Shown here piece after piece: positions 44,638 to 54,279 of a DNA stretch of 64,000 nucleotides. Source of the stretch: Sphingobium sp. DEHP117. GTDB lineage: Bacteria; Pseudomonadota; Alphaproteobacteria; Sphingomonadales; Sphingomonadaceae. The translations under genes and the position numbers were made by a program. Numbering within the stretch: the first letter of the stretch is position 1; each line of letters opens with the position of its first letter. Below the pieces are notes generated by a model. It searched no databases. It was not told the origin of the DNA and was given only the letters and a program-made list of their open reading frames with translations. Location: the NCBI RefSeq assembly GCF_030867385.1, contig NZ_JAPFBJ010000002.1:411001-475000 (forward strand), written 5' to 3'.

Positions 44638-45345
44638 ATGACCGCGCATAAATCCGGCGACCCGACTACCATCAACCGCCTTTATGGCCGCGCCAAGGGC
44701 AAGCCGCTGCGCGCGTTCCAGCAATCGCTGGTGGAAGATCTTCTGCCGCAGATCGCGGTGCCACCCGAAGGGCCGGTGACGGCGGAGCGCCTGTTCGGAG
44801 AGCCTCGCCCGCTGCATTTCGAGATCGGCTTCGGCGGCGGCGAGCATATGGCCTACCGCGCGGACATGCTGCCCGATCATGGCTTCATCGGCTGTGAGCC
44901 GTTCCTGAACGGCGTCGCCTCTGCGCTCGGCCATGTGCATGGCGATGCGCACAAGCCCGGCATTCCCAATGTCCGCATCCATCATGGCGATGCGCTCGAT
45001 GTGCTGGCGCGCGTGCCGGATGGCGCGTTGAGCTTCGTCTATCTGCTGCATCCCGATCCGTGGCCCAAGGCGCGCCATGCCAAGCGGCGGATGATGAACA
45101 GGGGGCCGGTCGATATGATCTCCGCCAAACTGAAGCCCGGCGGCGAATTCCGCTTCGGCACCGATCATCCCGTCTACCTGCGCTGGGCGCTGATGGTGAT
45201 GAACGGGCGCACCGATTTCGACTGGTTGTGCGCCAGCCCGAAGGACTTCCTCACCCGCCCCGGCGGCTGGCCCGAAACCCGCTATGAAGCCAAGGCGCGG
45301 CGGCAGGGCCACGAGGTCTGGTATTTTCGCTATCGCAAGCGCTGA
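44638..45345 (+). CDS. trmB: tRNA (guanine46-N7)-methyltransferase TrmB
   Basis: TrmB methylates G46 in the tRNA variable loop with SAM. The 235-residue product starts MTAHKSGDPTTINRLYGR; RLYGRAKGKPLRAFQ is a typical N-terminus. The SAM loop FEIGFGGGEHMAYRA lies near 62. The catalytic and tRNA-binding motif YLLHPDPWPKARHAKRRM follows near 136. GGEFRFGTDHPVYLRW lies near 168. The in-frame stretch upstream of 44638 overlaps the divergent DUF1761 start and is excluded. Confidence 0.94.
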   Translation: MTAHKSGDPTTINRLYGRAKGKPLRAFQQSLVEDLLPQIAVPPEGPVTAERLFGEPRPLHFEIGFGGGEHMAYRADMLPDHGFIGCEPFLNGVASALGHVHGDAHKPGIPNVRIHHGDALDVLARVPDGALSFVYLLHPDPWPKARHAKRRMMNRGPVDMISAKLKPGGEFRFGTDHPVYLRWALMVMNGRTDFDWLCASPKDFLTRPGGWPETRYEAKARRQGHEVWYFRYRKR

Positions 45346-45355
45346 GGCAGTGTCC

Positions 45356-45501
45356 TAGGGGCCGTGGGGATTCAGTTCAGATAGAGCCGAAAAGGGGGAT
45401 TTTCGAGCATCGGAGCGCAGCGTACTTAAAGGTACGTGAGCACCGAAGCGCAGAAAATTGCGCTTTGCAGGCCTATATGAACTGAATCCCCACAGCCCCT
45501 A
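45356..45501. mobile_element. MITE-like structured repeat, family 2, copy 1
   Basis: A 146-bp element with terminal inverted repeats of 24 bases (45356-45379 and 45478-45501) matching at 23 of 24 positions. It is framed by TA on both sides (TAGGGG...CCCCTA), as expected for TA target duplication by IS630/Tc1-like transposases. The 89-base core folds as ATTTTC/GAAAAT and CGTAC/GTACG around a TTAAAG loop, and is shared with 54296-54386 at about three quarters identity. It encodes no protein. The right end provides the TAG stop of the downstream lipoprotein gene. Confidence 0.75.
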
Positions 45502-45849
45502 ACTTATCCCGCAGGCTGAAAGCTCGGCATCCTTGCCATCAGGCCAGCGTGCCTCGGCAAAGCTCACCGTGGGCTCCTTGCCACGCGCACTAGTGTAAAG
45601 ATAGGCGTCGACGATGCAGCCGCCGGTCATGAACTGCAGCTTCCTCACCGTGCGGTCGCGGATGTCGAGCCGTGGTTCGCCCAGCCGGGCGATGAGCCGC
45701 TTGGCATCCAGCCCGATCAGCGGCTTGGGCGGGCCATAGGCGCTCGCCATCGGCGGGGTGGGGAGGGGGGCGACATCGGCCTGTTGCGGCGCACCGCAGG
45801 CGGAGAGCGCGAGCGCGCCCAGCAGGCTCAGGGAGGACAGACGGATCAT
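45499..45849 (-). CDS. Small putative lipoprotein
   Basis: A 116-residue protein with a lipoprotein signal: a hydrophobic N-terminus with lipobox ALSAC at about 15-19. After a Pro-rich linker comes a compact domain LIGLDAKRLIARLGEP, then VRKLQFMTGGCIVDAYLY and a C-terminal AELSACGIS with paired cysteines. The LDAKRLIARLGEP helix-turn resembles BamE/SmpA-like outer-membrane lipoproteins, but this is weak. The last codons and stop TAG lie in the right arm of the family-2 repeat, so the C-terminus may have been altered by insertion. Confidence 0.75.
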   Translation of the reverse strand: MIRLSSLSLLGALALSACGAPQQADVAPLPTPPMASAYGPPKPLIGLDAKRLIARLGEPRLDIRDRTVRKLQFMTGGCIVDAYLYTSARGKEPTVSFAEARWPDGKDAELSACGIS

Positions 45850-45890
45850 GGTTTCATCCTAAAGCGGTTTTCCGCGCGCGCCAATGGCGC

Positions 45891-47552
45891 TCAGGTGGCG
45901 GGAGTGCGCGCCTGCCGCATCCATTCCACGACACACAGCGCCACGGCGATAAAGCCGAGCCATGTGACGAACACGAACACGGCATAATAGCCCTGCGTCT
46001 CGATCATCTGCCCCAGCGCCCCGCGCCCCAGCGTGCCGACCAGAAACGTCAGCGAGGAAAGCAGCGCATATTGCACCGCGCTATAGCCCTTTGAGGTGAT
46101 GGAGCTCAAATACGCCACCAGCGCCGTACCCGCGAGCCCGCCCGCGATATTCTCGCCGCCGATCGCCAGCATCAGCTTGGCCATGCGTTCGTCGCCGCCC
46201 AGATGATCGACCGCCCAGGTAAAGCCCGTCAGCCGCGCGGACGCTGCCATCACATGCCCGCCGGTCGCGAGGTCGGCATAGAGCAGGTTGGTAAGCGCGG
46301 CGGTGAGCGCGCCCAGAGTCATCGTCGCCATGCGCCCCAGCCATGCCATGCACACCCCGCCCAGCGCCACGCCCAGCATCAGCGCCCCCACGCCGAAAAA
46401 CTTGGATGCCACCGCCATCTCGCTTTTCGTATAGCCCAGCTCAGTGAGGTAGAACGGCGAGGCGAAGCTGCCCCAGATCGTGTCGGTCAGGCGGTAGGTC
46501 AGCACCAGCGCCATCACCAGCACGGCGGCCCATTCGAGGCGCCCCATGATGTCAATGAGCGGCAGGATCAGGGCGCGATAGCCATGATCGAGCGCGCGGT
46601 CGCCCATGCTGCGCGCGGGTTCCGCCTGGCGCAGGACATAGCGCCCCTTCGCCTGCCAGCGCGCCAGCACTGCGGCGATGATCGCGGGGATCACCACGGT
46701 CGCCAGCACGATCACCGGCCCCTGCACCTTGATGAAGGCGGTGCTGTCCGGGCGCTGGTCTGGGGGCAGCGCGAGCGAGGCGATCATGTAATAGAGCACC
46801 AGCCCAAGAGACACCGCCCAGAAGGTGCCGACCAGCCCCAGCGCCATAGCGCGCACCTTCGGGCTCAAATGCCCCGCCGCACGCAGCTCATGCGCATCAT
46901 GCTCCGCCCGGTCGGCGGCGTGCGCGCTTTCGGGGGCAAAGATGCTCAACACCCCAAGCCCCAGCATCACGCAGCCCATCAGCGTATAGACCGGCACCCA
47001 GCCCCACGCGTCCGCCATGAACAGCGCCAGCGCCCCGCCGAGCAACACCGCCGCGCGGTATCCAAGCTGATAGACGGTCGAGAGCGTATCGACCGGTGCG
47101 TCCTCGCCCGCGACATCGACACGCCACGCGTCGATCACGATATCCTGCGTGGCGGAGGCAAAGGCGCCGATCCCTGCGCAGAGCGAGAACATCCCGATGG
47201 CATTCAGCGGGTCCATCTGCGCCATCGCCAGCAGCATCAGCCCCAGCAGAAACTGCGCGGGGACGATCCACTGTTTGCGCCGCCCCAGCCGCGCGAAGCC
47301 GGGCAGAGAGAGTCGGTCCAGCAGCGGCGACCACAGGAACTTGAACGCGTAGGCGAGGCCGATCAGCGAGATCACGCCCATCGTCTCCAGGTCCACCTTG
47401 GCGTCCGTCAGCCATGCCGTCAGCGTGCCGAGCAGCAGCGCATAGGGCAGGCCGGAGCCAAAGCCGAACAGCGTCATATAGCCGGTCTTGGGGTTGCCCA
47501 GCACCGCCCGCGCGCGTGCCAGTGCCGATGTCTTGACCGCGACCGTCGCCAT
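45891..47552 (-). CDS. AmpG-like MFS permease (muropeptide type)
   Basis: A 553-residue major facilitator with 12-14 helices. The N-terminal TLFGFGSGLPYALLLGTLTAWLTDAKVD matches AmpG, the anhydromuropeptide permease of the recycling pathway (partial motifs: GSGLPYALLLGTL, GLAYAFKFLWSPLLDR, ATQDIVIDAWRVD). ASATQDIVIDAWRVD carries the AmpG charged pair. AmpG imports cell-wall fragments and is linked to beta-lactamase control in some species. Substrate is inferred from family. Confidence 0.85.
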   Translation of the reverse strand: MATVAVKTSALARARAVLGNPKTGYMTLFGFGSGLPYALLLGTLTAWLTDAKVDLETMGVISLIGLAYAFKFLWSPLLDRLSLPGFARLGRRKQWIVPAQFLLGLMLLAMAQMDPLNAIGMFSLCAGIGAFASATQDIVIDAWRVDVAGEDAPVDTLSTVYQLGYRAAVLLGGALALFMADAWGWVPVYTLMGCVMLGLGVLSIFAPESAHAADRAEHDAHELRAAGHLSPKVRAMALGLVGTFWAVSLGLVLYYMIASLALPPDQRPDSTAFIKVQGPVIVLATVVIPAIIAAVLARWQAKGRYVLRQAEPARSMGDRALDHGYRALILPLIDIMGRLEWAAVLVMALVLTYRLTDTIWGSFASPFYLTELGYTKSEMAVASKFFGVGALMLGVALGGVCMAWLGRMATMTLGALTAALTNLLYADLATGGHVMAASARLTGFTWAVDHLGGDERMAKLMLAIGGENIAGGLAGTALVAYLSSITSKGYSAVQYALLSSLTFLVGTLGRGALGQMIETQGYYAVFVFVTWLGFIAVALCVVEWMRQARTPAT

Positions 47553-47579
47553 CTGTGCTCACTCCCTCGCCCACTCCTT

Positions 47580-47653
47580 CGTCATCCCCGCGAAGGCGGG
47601 GATCCAGTCTGGAATGCCTCGATCACTGGATGCCCGCTTCCGCGGGAATGACG
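47580..47653. repeat. REP-like inverted repeat upstream of ampG-like gene
   Basis: A CGTCATCCCCGCG-type extragenic palindrome. The arms CGTCATCCCCGCG (47580-47592) and CGCGGGAATGACG (47641-47653) pair with one or two mismatches, and inner GGGGATCCAG and CTGGATGCCC also pair. It resembles the palindrome at 6437-6520 in layout, though the sequence family differs. Confidence 0.75.
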
Positions 47654-47728
47654 TCGCACTATGGATCGCCGTTGTAGCGTACCCGTCGCGCAAGGCCAGC
47701 CCTGTTGCGCGCCAAGCCATCATCGGGC

Positions 47729-48604
47729 ATGGGCGGTGCGATGAAGCCGCCGTCCCGCCCCCCGCGCAAGCCCGCCGCCACCCCGGCCAAGGGGACCCGT
47801 CGCCCGCCCCGGCCTGCGCGCGCGGTTAAGCCCAAGGCACCGCCCGCCGCACAGCCTGTGCTGGAGAAGGAAGGCGGCGAACAGCGCATCGCAAAATTGC
47901 TGGCCCGCGCAGGCATCGCTTCTCGCCGCGAGATAGAGCGCATGATCGCGGAAGGGCGCATCGCTGTGAACGGCGAAGTGCTCACCACGCCCGCCACCCT
48001 GCTCACGTCCCTGTCCGGCGTCACCGTCGATGGCGCGCCGGTGGGCGAGGTGGAGCAGACGCGCCTGTTCCTGTTTCACAAGCCCTCGGGCTGCCTCACG
48101 GCGGAGCGGGATTTTTCCGGGCGCAAGACGATCTACGATTTCCTGCCCAAGGATCTGCCGCGCCTGATGCCGGTCGGGCGGCTCGACATGACGACCGAGG
48201 GCCTGCTGATGCTCACCAACGATGGGGGGCTGAAGCGCACGCTGGAGCTGCCTTCCACCGGCATCGAACGCACCTATCGGGCGCGCGCCTTCGGCTCCGT
48301 CAGCCAGGCCCAGCTCGAAAGCCTGATCGAGGGGGTGGAGATAGACGGTATGCGCTATGGCCGCATCGACGCCAATCTCGAGCGCAGCACCGGCCACAAC
48401 AAGTGGATCGAGCTGACGCTGACCGAGGGCAAGAACCGCGAGGTGCGCCGCGTGCTGGAGCATCTGGGCCTCACCGTCAGCCGCCTCATCCGCACCCGCT
48501 ATGGCCCGTTCGACCTGGCGGACAGCGCGCCGGGCGCACTGGTGGAGATAAGGAAGGGCGATCTCGACCGCTTCCTCGCCGCGCTCAAGAAGCTCAAGAA
48601 ATGA
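47729..48604 (+). CDS. Ribosomal large-subunit pseudouridine synthase (RluB-like)
   Basis: A 23S rRNA pseudouridine synthase of the RsuA/RluB family. A Lys/Pro/Arg-rich N-terminal extension of about 50 residues precedes an S4 RNA-binding domain (AKLLARAGIASRREIERMI). The catalytic domain follows, with FLFHKPSGCLTAERD and the active-site Asp in PVGRLDMTTEGLLMLTNDG. EGKNREVRRVLEHLGL comes near the end. The start is uncertain between ATG at 47729 and ATG at 47741; a TTG upstream is unlikely. It overlaps rsmD by ATGA. RluB versus RluE/F needs comparison. Confidence 0.85.
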   Translation: MGGAMKPPSRPPRKPAATPAKGTRRPPRPARAVKPKAPPAAQPVLEKEGGEQRIAKLLARAGIASRREIERMIAEGRIAVNGEVLTTPATLLTSLSGVTVDGAPVGEVEQTRLFLFHKPSGCLTAERDFSGRKTIYDFLPKDLPRLMPVGRLDMTTEGLLMLTNDGGLKRTLELPSTGIERTYRARAFGSVSQAQLESLIEGVEIDGMRYGRIDANLERSTGHNKWIELTLTEGKNREVRRVLEHLGLTVSRLIRTRYGPFDLADSAPGALVEIRKGDLDRFLAALKKLKK

Positions 48605-49140
48605 GGATCATTGCAGGCGAGTGGCGCGGGCGCACTTTGGTCGCGCCCAAGGGCGATACCACCCGCCCCACCGCAGACCGCACGCGCGAAGCCTTGTTCT
48701 CCATGCTCACCAGCCGCCTCGGCAGCTTCGAAGGGCTGGCAGTGGGGGATTTTTTCGCCGGGTCCGGCGCGCTGGGGCTTGAGGCGCTCTCACGCGGGGC
48801 GGCGACATGCCTGTTCGTCGAGCAGGACAAGACCGCGCTCGATTGCCTGCGGCTCAATGCCGAAAAGCTTGGGCTAGCTCGGCCCGAAATTCGCGCCGGA
48901 TCGGTGCTTGCGCTAGGCCCCGCGCCTGTGGCGCTCGACCTGATCCTGATGGACCCGCCCTATGAAAGCGGCGCGGGTGGCGTGGCGCTGGACAAGCTCA
49001 ACCGGCTCGGCTGGGTCGGCCCGCAAAGCTGGATCAGCATAGAGACCAGCCGCCGTGAGGATGTGGACGTGCAGGGCTTCACCGTGGAGACGGTGCGGGA
49101 TATCGGCAGAGCGCGCCTTCACCTGCTGCGCCCTGCCTGA
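48601..49140 (+). CDS. rsmD: 16S rRNA (guanine966-N2)-methyltransferase RsmD
   Basis: The 179-residue product starts MRIIAGEWRGRTLVAPKGD and carries PTADRTREALFSML near 22, the SAM loop VGDFFAGSGALGLEALSRGA near 48 and the catalytic LILMDPPYES near 119 (N-x-DPPY type). RsmD methylates G966 of 16S rRNA. Coupled to rluB by ATGA overlap. The stop is 15 bases before the end of a convergent Pro-rich gene. Confidence 0.93.
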   Translation: MRIIAGEWRGRTLVAPKGDTTRPTADRTREALFSMLTSRLGSFEGLAVGDFFAGSGALGLEALSRGAATCLFVEQDKTALDCLRLNAEKLGLARPEIRAGSVLALGPAPVALDLILMDPPYESGAGGVALDKLNRLGWVGPQSWISIETSRREDVDVQGFTVETVRDIGRARLHLLRPA

Positions 49141-49155
49141 ATTCCTTGCCGCGGA

Positions 49156-49545
49156 TCAGCGGCGCTTCATGCCCTTCTTCTTGCCATAGCCGCGCGGAGC
49201 CTCGCTCGGCTGCATGCACTGGTCGGTAATGGTCGCGCTGCACAGCGGATAGTCTTGTGTCGCAGGAGCCGGAGTGACCATGGCTGCTGTGTCTGGCGCG
49301 GCCGGAGCAGGAGGCACTGGTGTCGCGGAAGACGGAGCCGGCGCCGGTGCGGTCGTGGCGGAAGGGTCGGTGGTGGGTGCCGGCGTCTGCGGTGTCGATG
49401 GCATCGGCGCGCTCGGATTGGCCATAGGATCGGTCGGGTTGGTCATGGGATCGGATGGGGGGGTAGAACCGCCCATATCCTGCGCATGGGCGATCGCGCC
49501 GACGCTCATCAGCAGCGCGGTGCCGAGCAATAGGGTGGATTTCAT
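49156..49545 (-). CDS. Exported Pro/Ala/Thr-rich small protein, function unknown
   Basis: A 129-residue protein with a Sec signal peptide (cleavage near AHA-QD, residues 20-22), followed by a low-complexity Pro/Ala/Thr/Ser linker with repeats of the type NPTDPMANPS. The C-terminal segment is LCSATITDQCMQPSEAPRGY with two cysteines and a very basic tail KKKGMKRR. Repetitive Pro-rich exported proteins of this kind occur often in sphingomonads without known role. The basic tail could bind peptidoglycan or nucleic acid; that is speculation. Confidence 0.7.
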   Translation of the reverse strand: MKSTLLLGTALLMSVGAIAHAQDMGGSTPPSDPMTNPTDPMANPSAPMPSTPQTPAPTTDPSATTAPAPAPSSATPVPPAPAAPDTAAMVTPAPATQDYPLCSATITDQCMQPSEAPRGYGKKKGMKRR

Positions 49546-49705
49546 AATCGTACCTTTCCGAATGGAGGAATGCTGTTCCCGAATGCGCGAGGCGATCGAT
49601 ACGTTCCGGAGCCGGGCACAGCTCGTCGTGCGGGGCGGGGTGCTCGTCGGCGAATCGAAAAAAATGCCGCTTGCCCCGGTCTGGCATGTTCCCTAATTGT
49701 TCGTG

Positions 49706-51985
49706 ATGACCGCCGTTCCAACCCTGGCCCCCGATCACGAGCCACCCTATCTTTCTGGCCTCAACCCGCCCCAGCGCGAGGCGGTGTTGACGACCGAGGG
49801 GCCGGTGCTGGTGCTGGCCGGGGCCGGCACGGGCAAGACGGCGGCGCTTACCGCCCGCCTCGCACACCTGATCGCCACGCGGCGCGCCTACCCGTCAGAG
49901 ATTCTCGCCGTAACCTTCACCAACAAGGCCGCGCGCGAGATGAAGGAGCGCGTCGGCCGCCTGATCGGCGCTGCGGTGGAGGGGATGCCGTGGCTCGGCA
50001 CCTTCCACAGCATCGGCGCCAAGATGCTGCGCCGTCATGCCGAACTGCTGGGCCTGCAATCCAATTTCACGATTCTCGATACCGACGATCAGCTGCGTGT
50101 CATGAAGCAGCTGATTCAGGCCGAGGGGCTGGACGAGAAACGCTGGCCCGCGCGCCAGCTGGCGGGGCTTATCGATCAGTGGAAGAACAAGGGCCTCACC
50201 CCTGCCGATATCGGCGCGGACGAGAGCGAGCTCTATGCCAACGGGCGCGGGCAGAAAATGTACGCCGCCTATCAGGCGCGGCTGCTGGCGCTCAATGCCT
50301 GCGATTTTGGGGATCTGCTGCTGCTGCCACTCGTGCTGCTGCGCAAGGAGCGGGAGGTGCTTGGCCAGTATCAGACCCGCTTTCGCTACATCATGGTCGA
50401 CGAGTATCAGGACACCAATAGCGCGCAATATCTTTGGCTGCGGCTGTTGGCGCAGGAGCGCAAGAACCTCTGCTGCGTGGGCGACGACGACCAGAGCATC
50501 TACAGCTGGCGCGGCGCGGAGGTGGCGAACATCCTGCGGTTCGAGCGGGATTTTCCCGGCGCGACCATCGTGCGGCTGGAACAGAATTATCGCTCCACGC
50601 CGCACATATTGGGCGCGGCATCCGGCGTCATCGCCAGCAATGCCGGGCGGCTGGGCAAGACCCTGTGGACAGAGGTGGATCAGGGCGAGAAAGTGCGCGT
50701 GCTGGGGGTGTGGGACGGCGCCGAGGAAGCCCGCACGGTCAGCGACGAGGTGGAACAGCGCAATGCCGACGGCCAGCCGCTCGATGATTTCGCGATCCTC
50801 GTGCGCGCGCAGTTTCAGACGCGCGAGTTCGAGGAACGCTTTCTCCAGATCGGCCTGCCCTATCGCATCGTCGGCGGTTTCCGTTTCTACGAGCGCGCGG
50901 AAATCCGCGATGCGCTCGCCTATCTGCGCCTCGTTGCGCAACCGGCGGATGACCTCGCGTTCGAGCGGATCGTCAACGTGCCCAAGCGCGGGCTGGGCGA
51001 CAAGGCGGTGGAGAAGATTCATCGCCTCGCCCGTGCGGAAGGAACGCCGCTGCTCACCGCCGCCGCGCGCATCCTCGATTCGGATGAGCTGACCCCGCAG
51101 GCGCGCCGCGCGCTCGCCGGCTTCGTCTCCGCCCTTGCCCGCTGGCGCGACATGGCTTCGGCCATGCCGCATGCGGAGCTGACGCGCATCATGCTCGATG
51201 AAAGCGGCTATACCGCGATGCTGCAGGCGGAAAAGACCGCCGAAGCGTCCGGCCGTCTCGAAAACCTGTCAGAGCTTGCGCGCGCGATGGAGGAATATGA
51301 GACGCTCGGCGCGTTCCTGGAGCATGTCAGCCTGGTAATGGACAATGATGCGGCCGAAGACACCGCCAAGGTCACGATCATGACCATCCATGCCGCCAAG
51401 GGGCTGGAGTTCGGCCATGTGTTTCTGCCCGGCTGGGAGGAAGGCGTGTTCCCCTCGCAGCGCGCGCTCGACGAGGGCGGCGTCACGGCCTTGGAGGAGG
51501 AGCGCCGCCTCGCTTATGTCGCGATCACGCGCGCGCGCCGCCGCTGCGTCATCCTCCACGCCGCCAACCGCCGCATCTATGGCCAGTGGACCAGCTCCAT
51601 CCCCTCGCGCTTCATCGCCGAGCTGCCGCCCGAGCATGTCGAGGAACAGAGCAGCGTGACCGGCGGGGTCAACCTGTGGCGCAACAACTGGATGGAGCGG
51701 CCGGACCCGTTCGCTGACGTCGCGCGTGGGGCAGGGCGCGGGCCGGGCTGGCAACGCGCGGCGCAGGCAGGCGGGGTCGGCACGCCCGATGCCTGGGCGC
51801 GCGAGCCGCGCCCGTCGTCCGGCGTCGGTGCCGATCCCCGCAAGGACCTGGCGCTCGGCATGCGCGTCTTTCACCAGAAATTCGGTTATGGCCTCATCGC
51901 CGCGCAGGACGGCAACAAGCTGGAGATCGATTTCGACACGGCCGGGCGCAAGCGCGTGATCGACAGTTTCGTTGCCATCGCTTAA
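49706..51985 (+). CDS. uvrD: UvrD/PcrA-like ATP-dependent DNA helicase
   Basis: A 759-residue superfamily 1A helicase used in nucleotide excision and mismatch repair. The Q motif GLNPPQREAV near 17-26 precedes Walker A LAGAGTGKTAALTARL near 35 and motif Ia VTFTNKAAREMKERV near 68. Walker B appears as VDEYQDTN near 231. Motif III GDDDQSIYSWRGAE near 258, motif IV LEQNYRST near 290 and motif VI VAITRARRRCVIL near 608 follow. The ATG at 49706 is chosen over GTG 49703 or TTG 49697. Confidence 0.94.
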   Translation: MTAVPTLAPDHEPPYLSGLNPPQREAVLTTEGPVLVLAGAGTGKTAALTARLAHLIATRRAYPSEILAVTFTNKAAREMKERVGRLIGAAVEGMPWLGTFHSIGAKMLRRHAELLGLQSNFTILDTDDQLRVMKQLIQAEGLDEKRWPARQLAGLIDQWKNKGLTPADIGADESELYANGRGQKMYAAYQARLLALNACDFGDLLLLPLVLLRKEREVLGQYQTRFRYIMVDEYQDTNSAQYLWLRLLAQERKNLCCVGDDDQSIYSWRGAEVANILRFERDFPGATIVRLEQNYRSTPHILGAASGVIASNAGRLGKTLWTEVDQGEKVRVLGVWDGAEEARTVSDEVEQRNADGQPLDDFAILVRAQFQTREFEERFLQIGLPYRIVGGFRFYERAEIRDALAYLRLVAQPADDLAFERIVNVPKRGLGDKAVEKIHRLARAEGTPLLTAAARILDSDELTPQARRALAGFVSALARWRDMASAMPHAELTRIMLDESGYTAMLQAEKTAEASGRLENLSELARAMEEYETLGAFLEHVSLVMDNDAAEDTAKVTIMTIHAAKGLEFGHVFLPGWEEGVFPSQRALDEGGVTALEEERRLAYVAITRARRRCVILHAANRRIYGQWTSSIPSRFIAELPPEHVEEQSSVTGGVNLWRNNWMERPDPFADVARGAGRGPGWQRAAQAGGVGTPDAWAREPRPSSGVGADPRKDLALGMRVFHQKFGYGLIAAQDGNKLEIDFDTAGRKRVIDSFVAIA

Positions 51986-52043
51986 ATTTTTCTCGCCGCC
52001 CCTCAAGATTTAGCCGGTTGCCCAACCTGTCGATGCCGTGCAC

Positions 52044-53357
52044 ATGGGCAGCATGAGTGCCCGTGCCGAGCCGACCCATCCCCTGCATGTGCGGGATTAC
52101 CGCCTGTATCTGATCGCCCGGTTCGCGACGATTATCGGGCAATATGGCCTGATGCTGGTCATCGCCTGGCAGGCCTATTCGACCGCGCGCCTCACCATGG
52201 ATACGCGCGCGGCGGCGGTCCAGCTCGGGCTTATCGGTCTGGCGCAGTTCCTGCCCTTGTTCGTGCTGACGCCGGTATCAGGTTGGGTGGCCGATCATTT
52301 CGACCGGCGCAAGGTGGCCATGACGTCGATCCTGCTGCAGATGGTCTGCACGGCGATATTGGGGGTGGCGACCTATCGTCATGCCGTCTCGCTGCCGCTC
52401 ATCTTCACCATCGCGGGCTTTCTTGGGGTCGCGCGCTGCTTTGCCGGCCCTGCCTTCAGTTCCATGGCGCCGCGTCTGCTGCCCATGCCGCTGGTACCTC
52501 GGGCCGTCGCGCTCGGCGCGCTGGTGTGGCAATCGGCCATGGTCGCCGGCCCTGCGCTTGGCGGCTATCTCTATGCCGTTCAGCCATGGCTGCCGCACAT
52601 CACCTCTGTCGGCATGTTCATGGTCGCGATCGTGGCGACCTCGCAGTTGCCGCGCATCCCCCCGACCCAGGCGGACCAGCGCCGCCACCCGCTGCGGCAG
52701 ATGCTGGATGGCCTCGTCTATGTTCGCACCAACCGGCTGGTGCTGGGCGCGATCACGCTCGATCTCATGGCGGTGCTGCTCGCCGGGTCGACCGCCCTGC
52801 TCCCTGTCTATGCGCATGATATCTTCCATGCCGGGCCGGAGGGGCTCGGGCTACTCGCCGCCGCAACGGGGATCGGCGCGGGGTTGACGGCATTGTGGTT
52901 CGGTTTTCGTCCGCCCTCGACCAATGTCGGCAACCGCATGCTGCTCGCCGTTGCTGGCTTTGGCTGCGCCACCGCCCTGTTCGGATCGACCGCCTTCATG
53001 CCTGTCGTCATCGCGATGCCCATCGCCGTCATTGCCCTCTTCTTCTGCGGCGTGACAGACATGTACTCGGTGTTCGTGCGGCAGACGCTGATTCAGGTCT
53101 ATACGCCGGATGCGATGCGCGGGCGGGTCAGCAGCGTGTCGCAGCTCACCATCTCCGCCTCCAATGAGCTGGGCGAAGCGGAGTCCGGTTTCATCGCGTC
53201 GCTGATCGGCCCGGTAACAACGGTTATCGCGGGCGGGCTGGGCGCAATCGTGATCGTGGCGATCTGGTCTCGCCTGTTCCCTGAAATAGGGCTTGCGCGC
53301 CGCTTCGATGCGCACAACATTGACGATCACAATCCGCAGCAGGAGAAGCAGCCATGA
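52044..53357 (+). CDS. MFS transporter (EntS/enterobactin-exporter-like)
   Basis: A twelve-helix major facilitator of the EntS-like group: [25 protein letters not shown] at TM1, [26 protein letters not shown] (motif A-like [11 protein letters not shown] between TM2 and TM3), and a shorter second half with [25 protein letters not shown], a conserved EntS-family loop. The substrate is unknown; no siderophore genes lie nearby. Start uncertain between GTG 52038, ATG 52044 and ATG 52053. Overlap by ATGA with cysK suggests coupling. Confidence 0.82.
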   Translation: MGSMSARAEPTHPLHVRDYRLYLIARFATIIGQYGLMLVIAWQAYSTARLTMDTRAAAVQLGLIGLAQFLPLFVLTPVSGWVADHFDRRKVAMTSILLQMVCTAILGVATYRHAVSLPLIFTIAGFLGVARCFAGPAFSSMAPRLLPMPLVPRAVALGALVWQSAMVAGPALGGYLYAVQPWLPHITSVGMFMVAIVATSQLPRIPPTQADQRRHPLRQMLDGLVYVRTNRLVLGAITLDLMAVLLAGSTALLPVYAHDIFHAGPEGLGLLAAATGIGAGLTALWFGFRPPSTNVGNRMLLAVAGFGCATALFGSTAFMPVVIAMPIAVIALFFCGVTDMYSVFVRQTLIQVYTPDAMRGRVSSVSQLTISASNELGEAESGFIASLIGPVTTVIAGGLGAIVIVAIWSRLFPEIGLARRFDAHNIDDHNPQQEKQP

Positions 53358-54271
53358 TCGCGGCCAATATCCTCGAAACCATCGGCAAGACGCCGCATAT
53401 CCGCATGGGTCGCCTGTTTCCCAATGCGGACGTATGGATCAAGTCGGAGCGGGCGAACCCCGGCGGCTCGATCAAGGATCGTATCGCGCTGGCTATGGTC
53501 GAGGCGGCGGAGGCATCGGGTGACCTCAAGCCCGGCGGCACGATCATCGAGCCGACCTCGGGAAATACCGGTATCGGCCTCGCCATGGTGGCGGCGGTAA
53601 AGGGCTACAAGCTCGTGCTCGTCATGCCCGAGAGCATGAGCCTGGAGCGTCGGCGGCTGATGCTGGCCTATGGCGCGAGCTTTGATTTGACGCCGCGCGA
53701 AAAGGGCATGAAAGGCGCGATCGAGCGCGCGCTGGAGCTGGTGGCGCAGACGCCCGGCGCATGGATGCCACAACAGTTCGAGAACGCCGCCAATATCGAT
53801 GTGCATGTGCGCACCACCGCGCAGGAGATTCTCGCCGATTTCGCGGATACCCCCTTGGACGCGCTCATCACCGGCGTCGGCACGGGCGGGCATATCACCG
53901 GCTGCGCTCAGGTGCTGAAACAGGCATGGCCCGGCCTCAAGGTATTCGCGGTGGAACCGACGCTATCCCCGGTCATCAGCGGCGGCGCGCCCGGCCCGCA
54001 CCCGATTCAGGGCATCGGCGCGGGCTTTATCCCCACAAACCTGCGCACCCAGCTGCTCGATGGCGTGATCCAGGTCGATCCCGCCGTCGCCAAGGAGATG
54101 GCCCGCCGCGCCGCGCGCGAAGAGGGGATGCTCGTCGGCATATCATCGGGCGCGACACTAGCCGCCATCGCGCAGAAGCTGCCCGAACTGGGCGCGGGCG
54201 CGAAGGTGCTCGGCTTCAACTATGATACGGGCGAGCGCTATCTCTCCGTCCCGGATTTCCTGCCGGAATAA
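53354..54271 (+). CDS. cysK: Cysteine synthase A
   Basis: CysK (O-acetylserine sulfhydrylase) makes cysteine from O-acetylserine and sulfide. The 305-residue product has the PLP Lys at residue 41 in [12 protein letters not shown], the [10 protein letters not shown] loop near 68-76, the PLP phosphate loop [10 protein letters not shown] near 176, and [11 protein letters not shown] near 258. ATG overlaps the MFS stop. The stop lies just 9 bases before the left arm of a family-2 repeat. Confidence 0.95.
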   Translation: MIAANILETIGKTPHIRMGRLFPNADVWIKSERANPGGSIKDRIALAMVEAAEASGDLKPGGTIIEPTSGNTGIGLAMVAAVKGYKLVLVMPESMSLERRRLMLAYGASFDLTPREKGMKGAIERALELVAQTPGAWMPQQFENAANIDVHVRTTAQEILADFADTPLDALITGVGTGGHITGCAQVLKQAWPGLKVFAVEPTLSPVISGGAPGPHPIQGIGAGFIPTNLRTQLLDGVIQVDPAVAKEMARRAAREEGMLVGISSGATLAAIAQKLPELGAGAKVLGFNYDTGERYLSVPDFLPE

Positions 54272-54279
54272 CCCTCCCG

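Noticed and set aside
49563-49696. Short plus-strand frame before uvrD (about 44 codons starting MEECCSRM)
   Set aside because: No domain, no clear ribosome binding site and no recognisable conservation signal.
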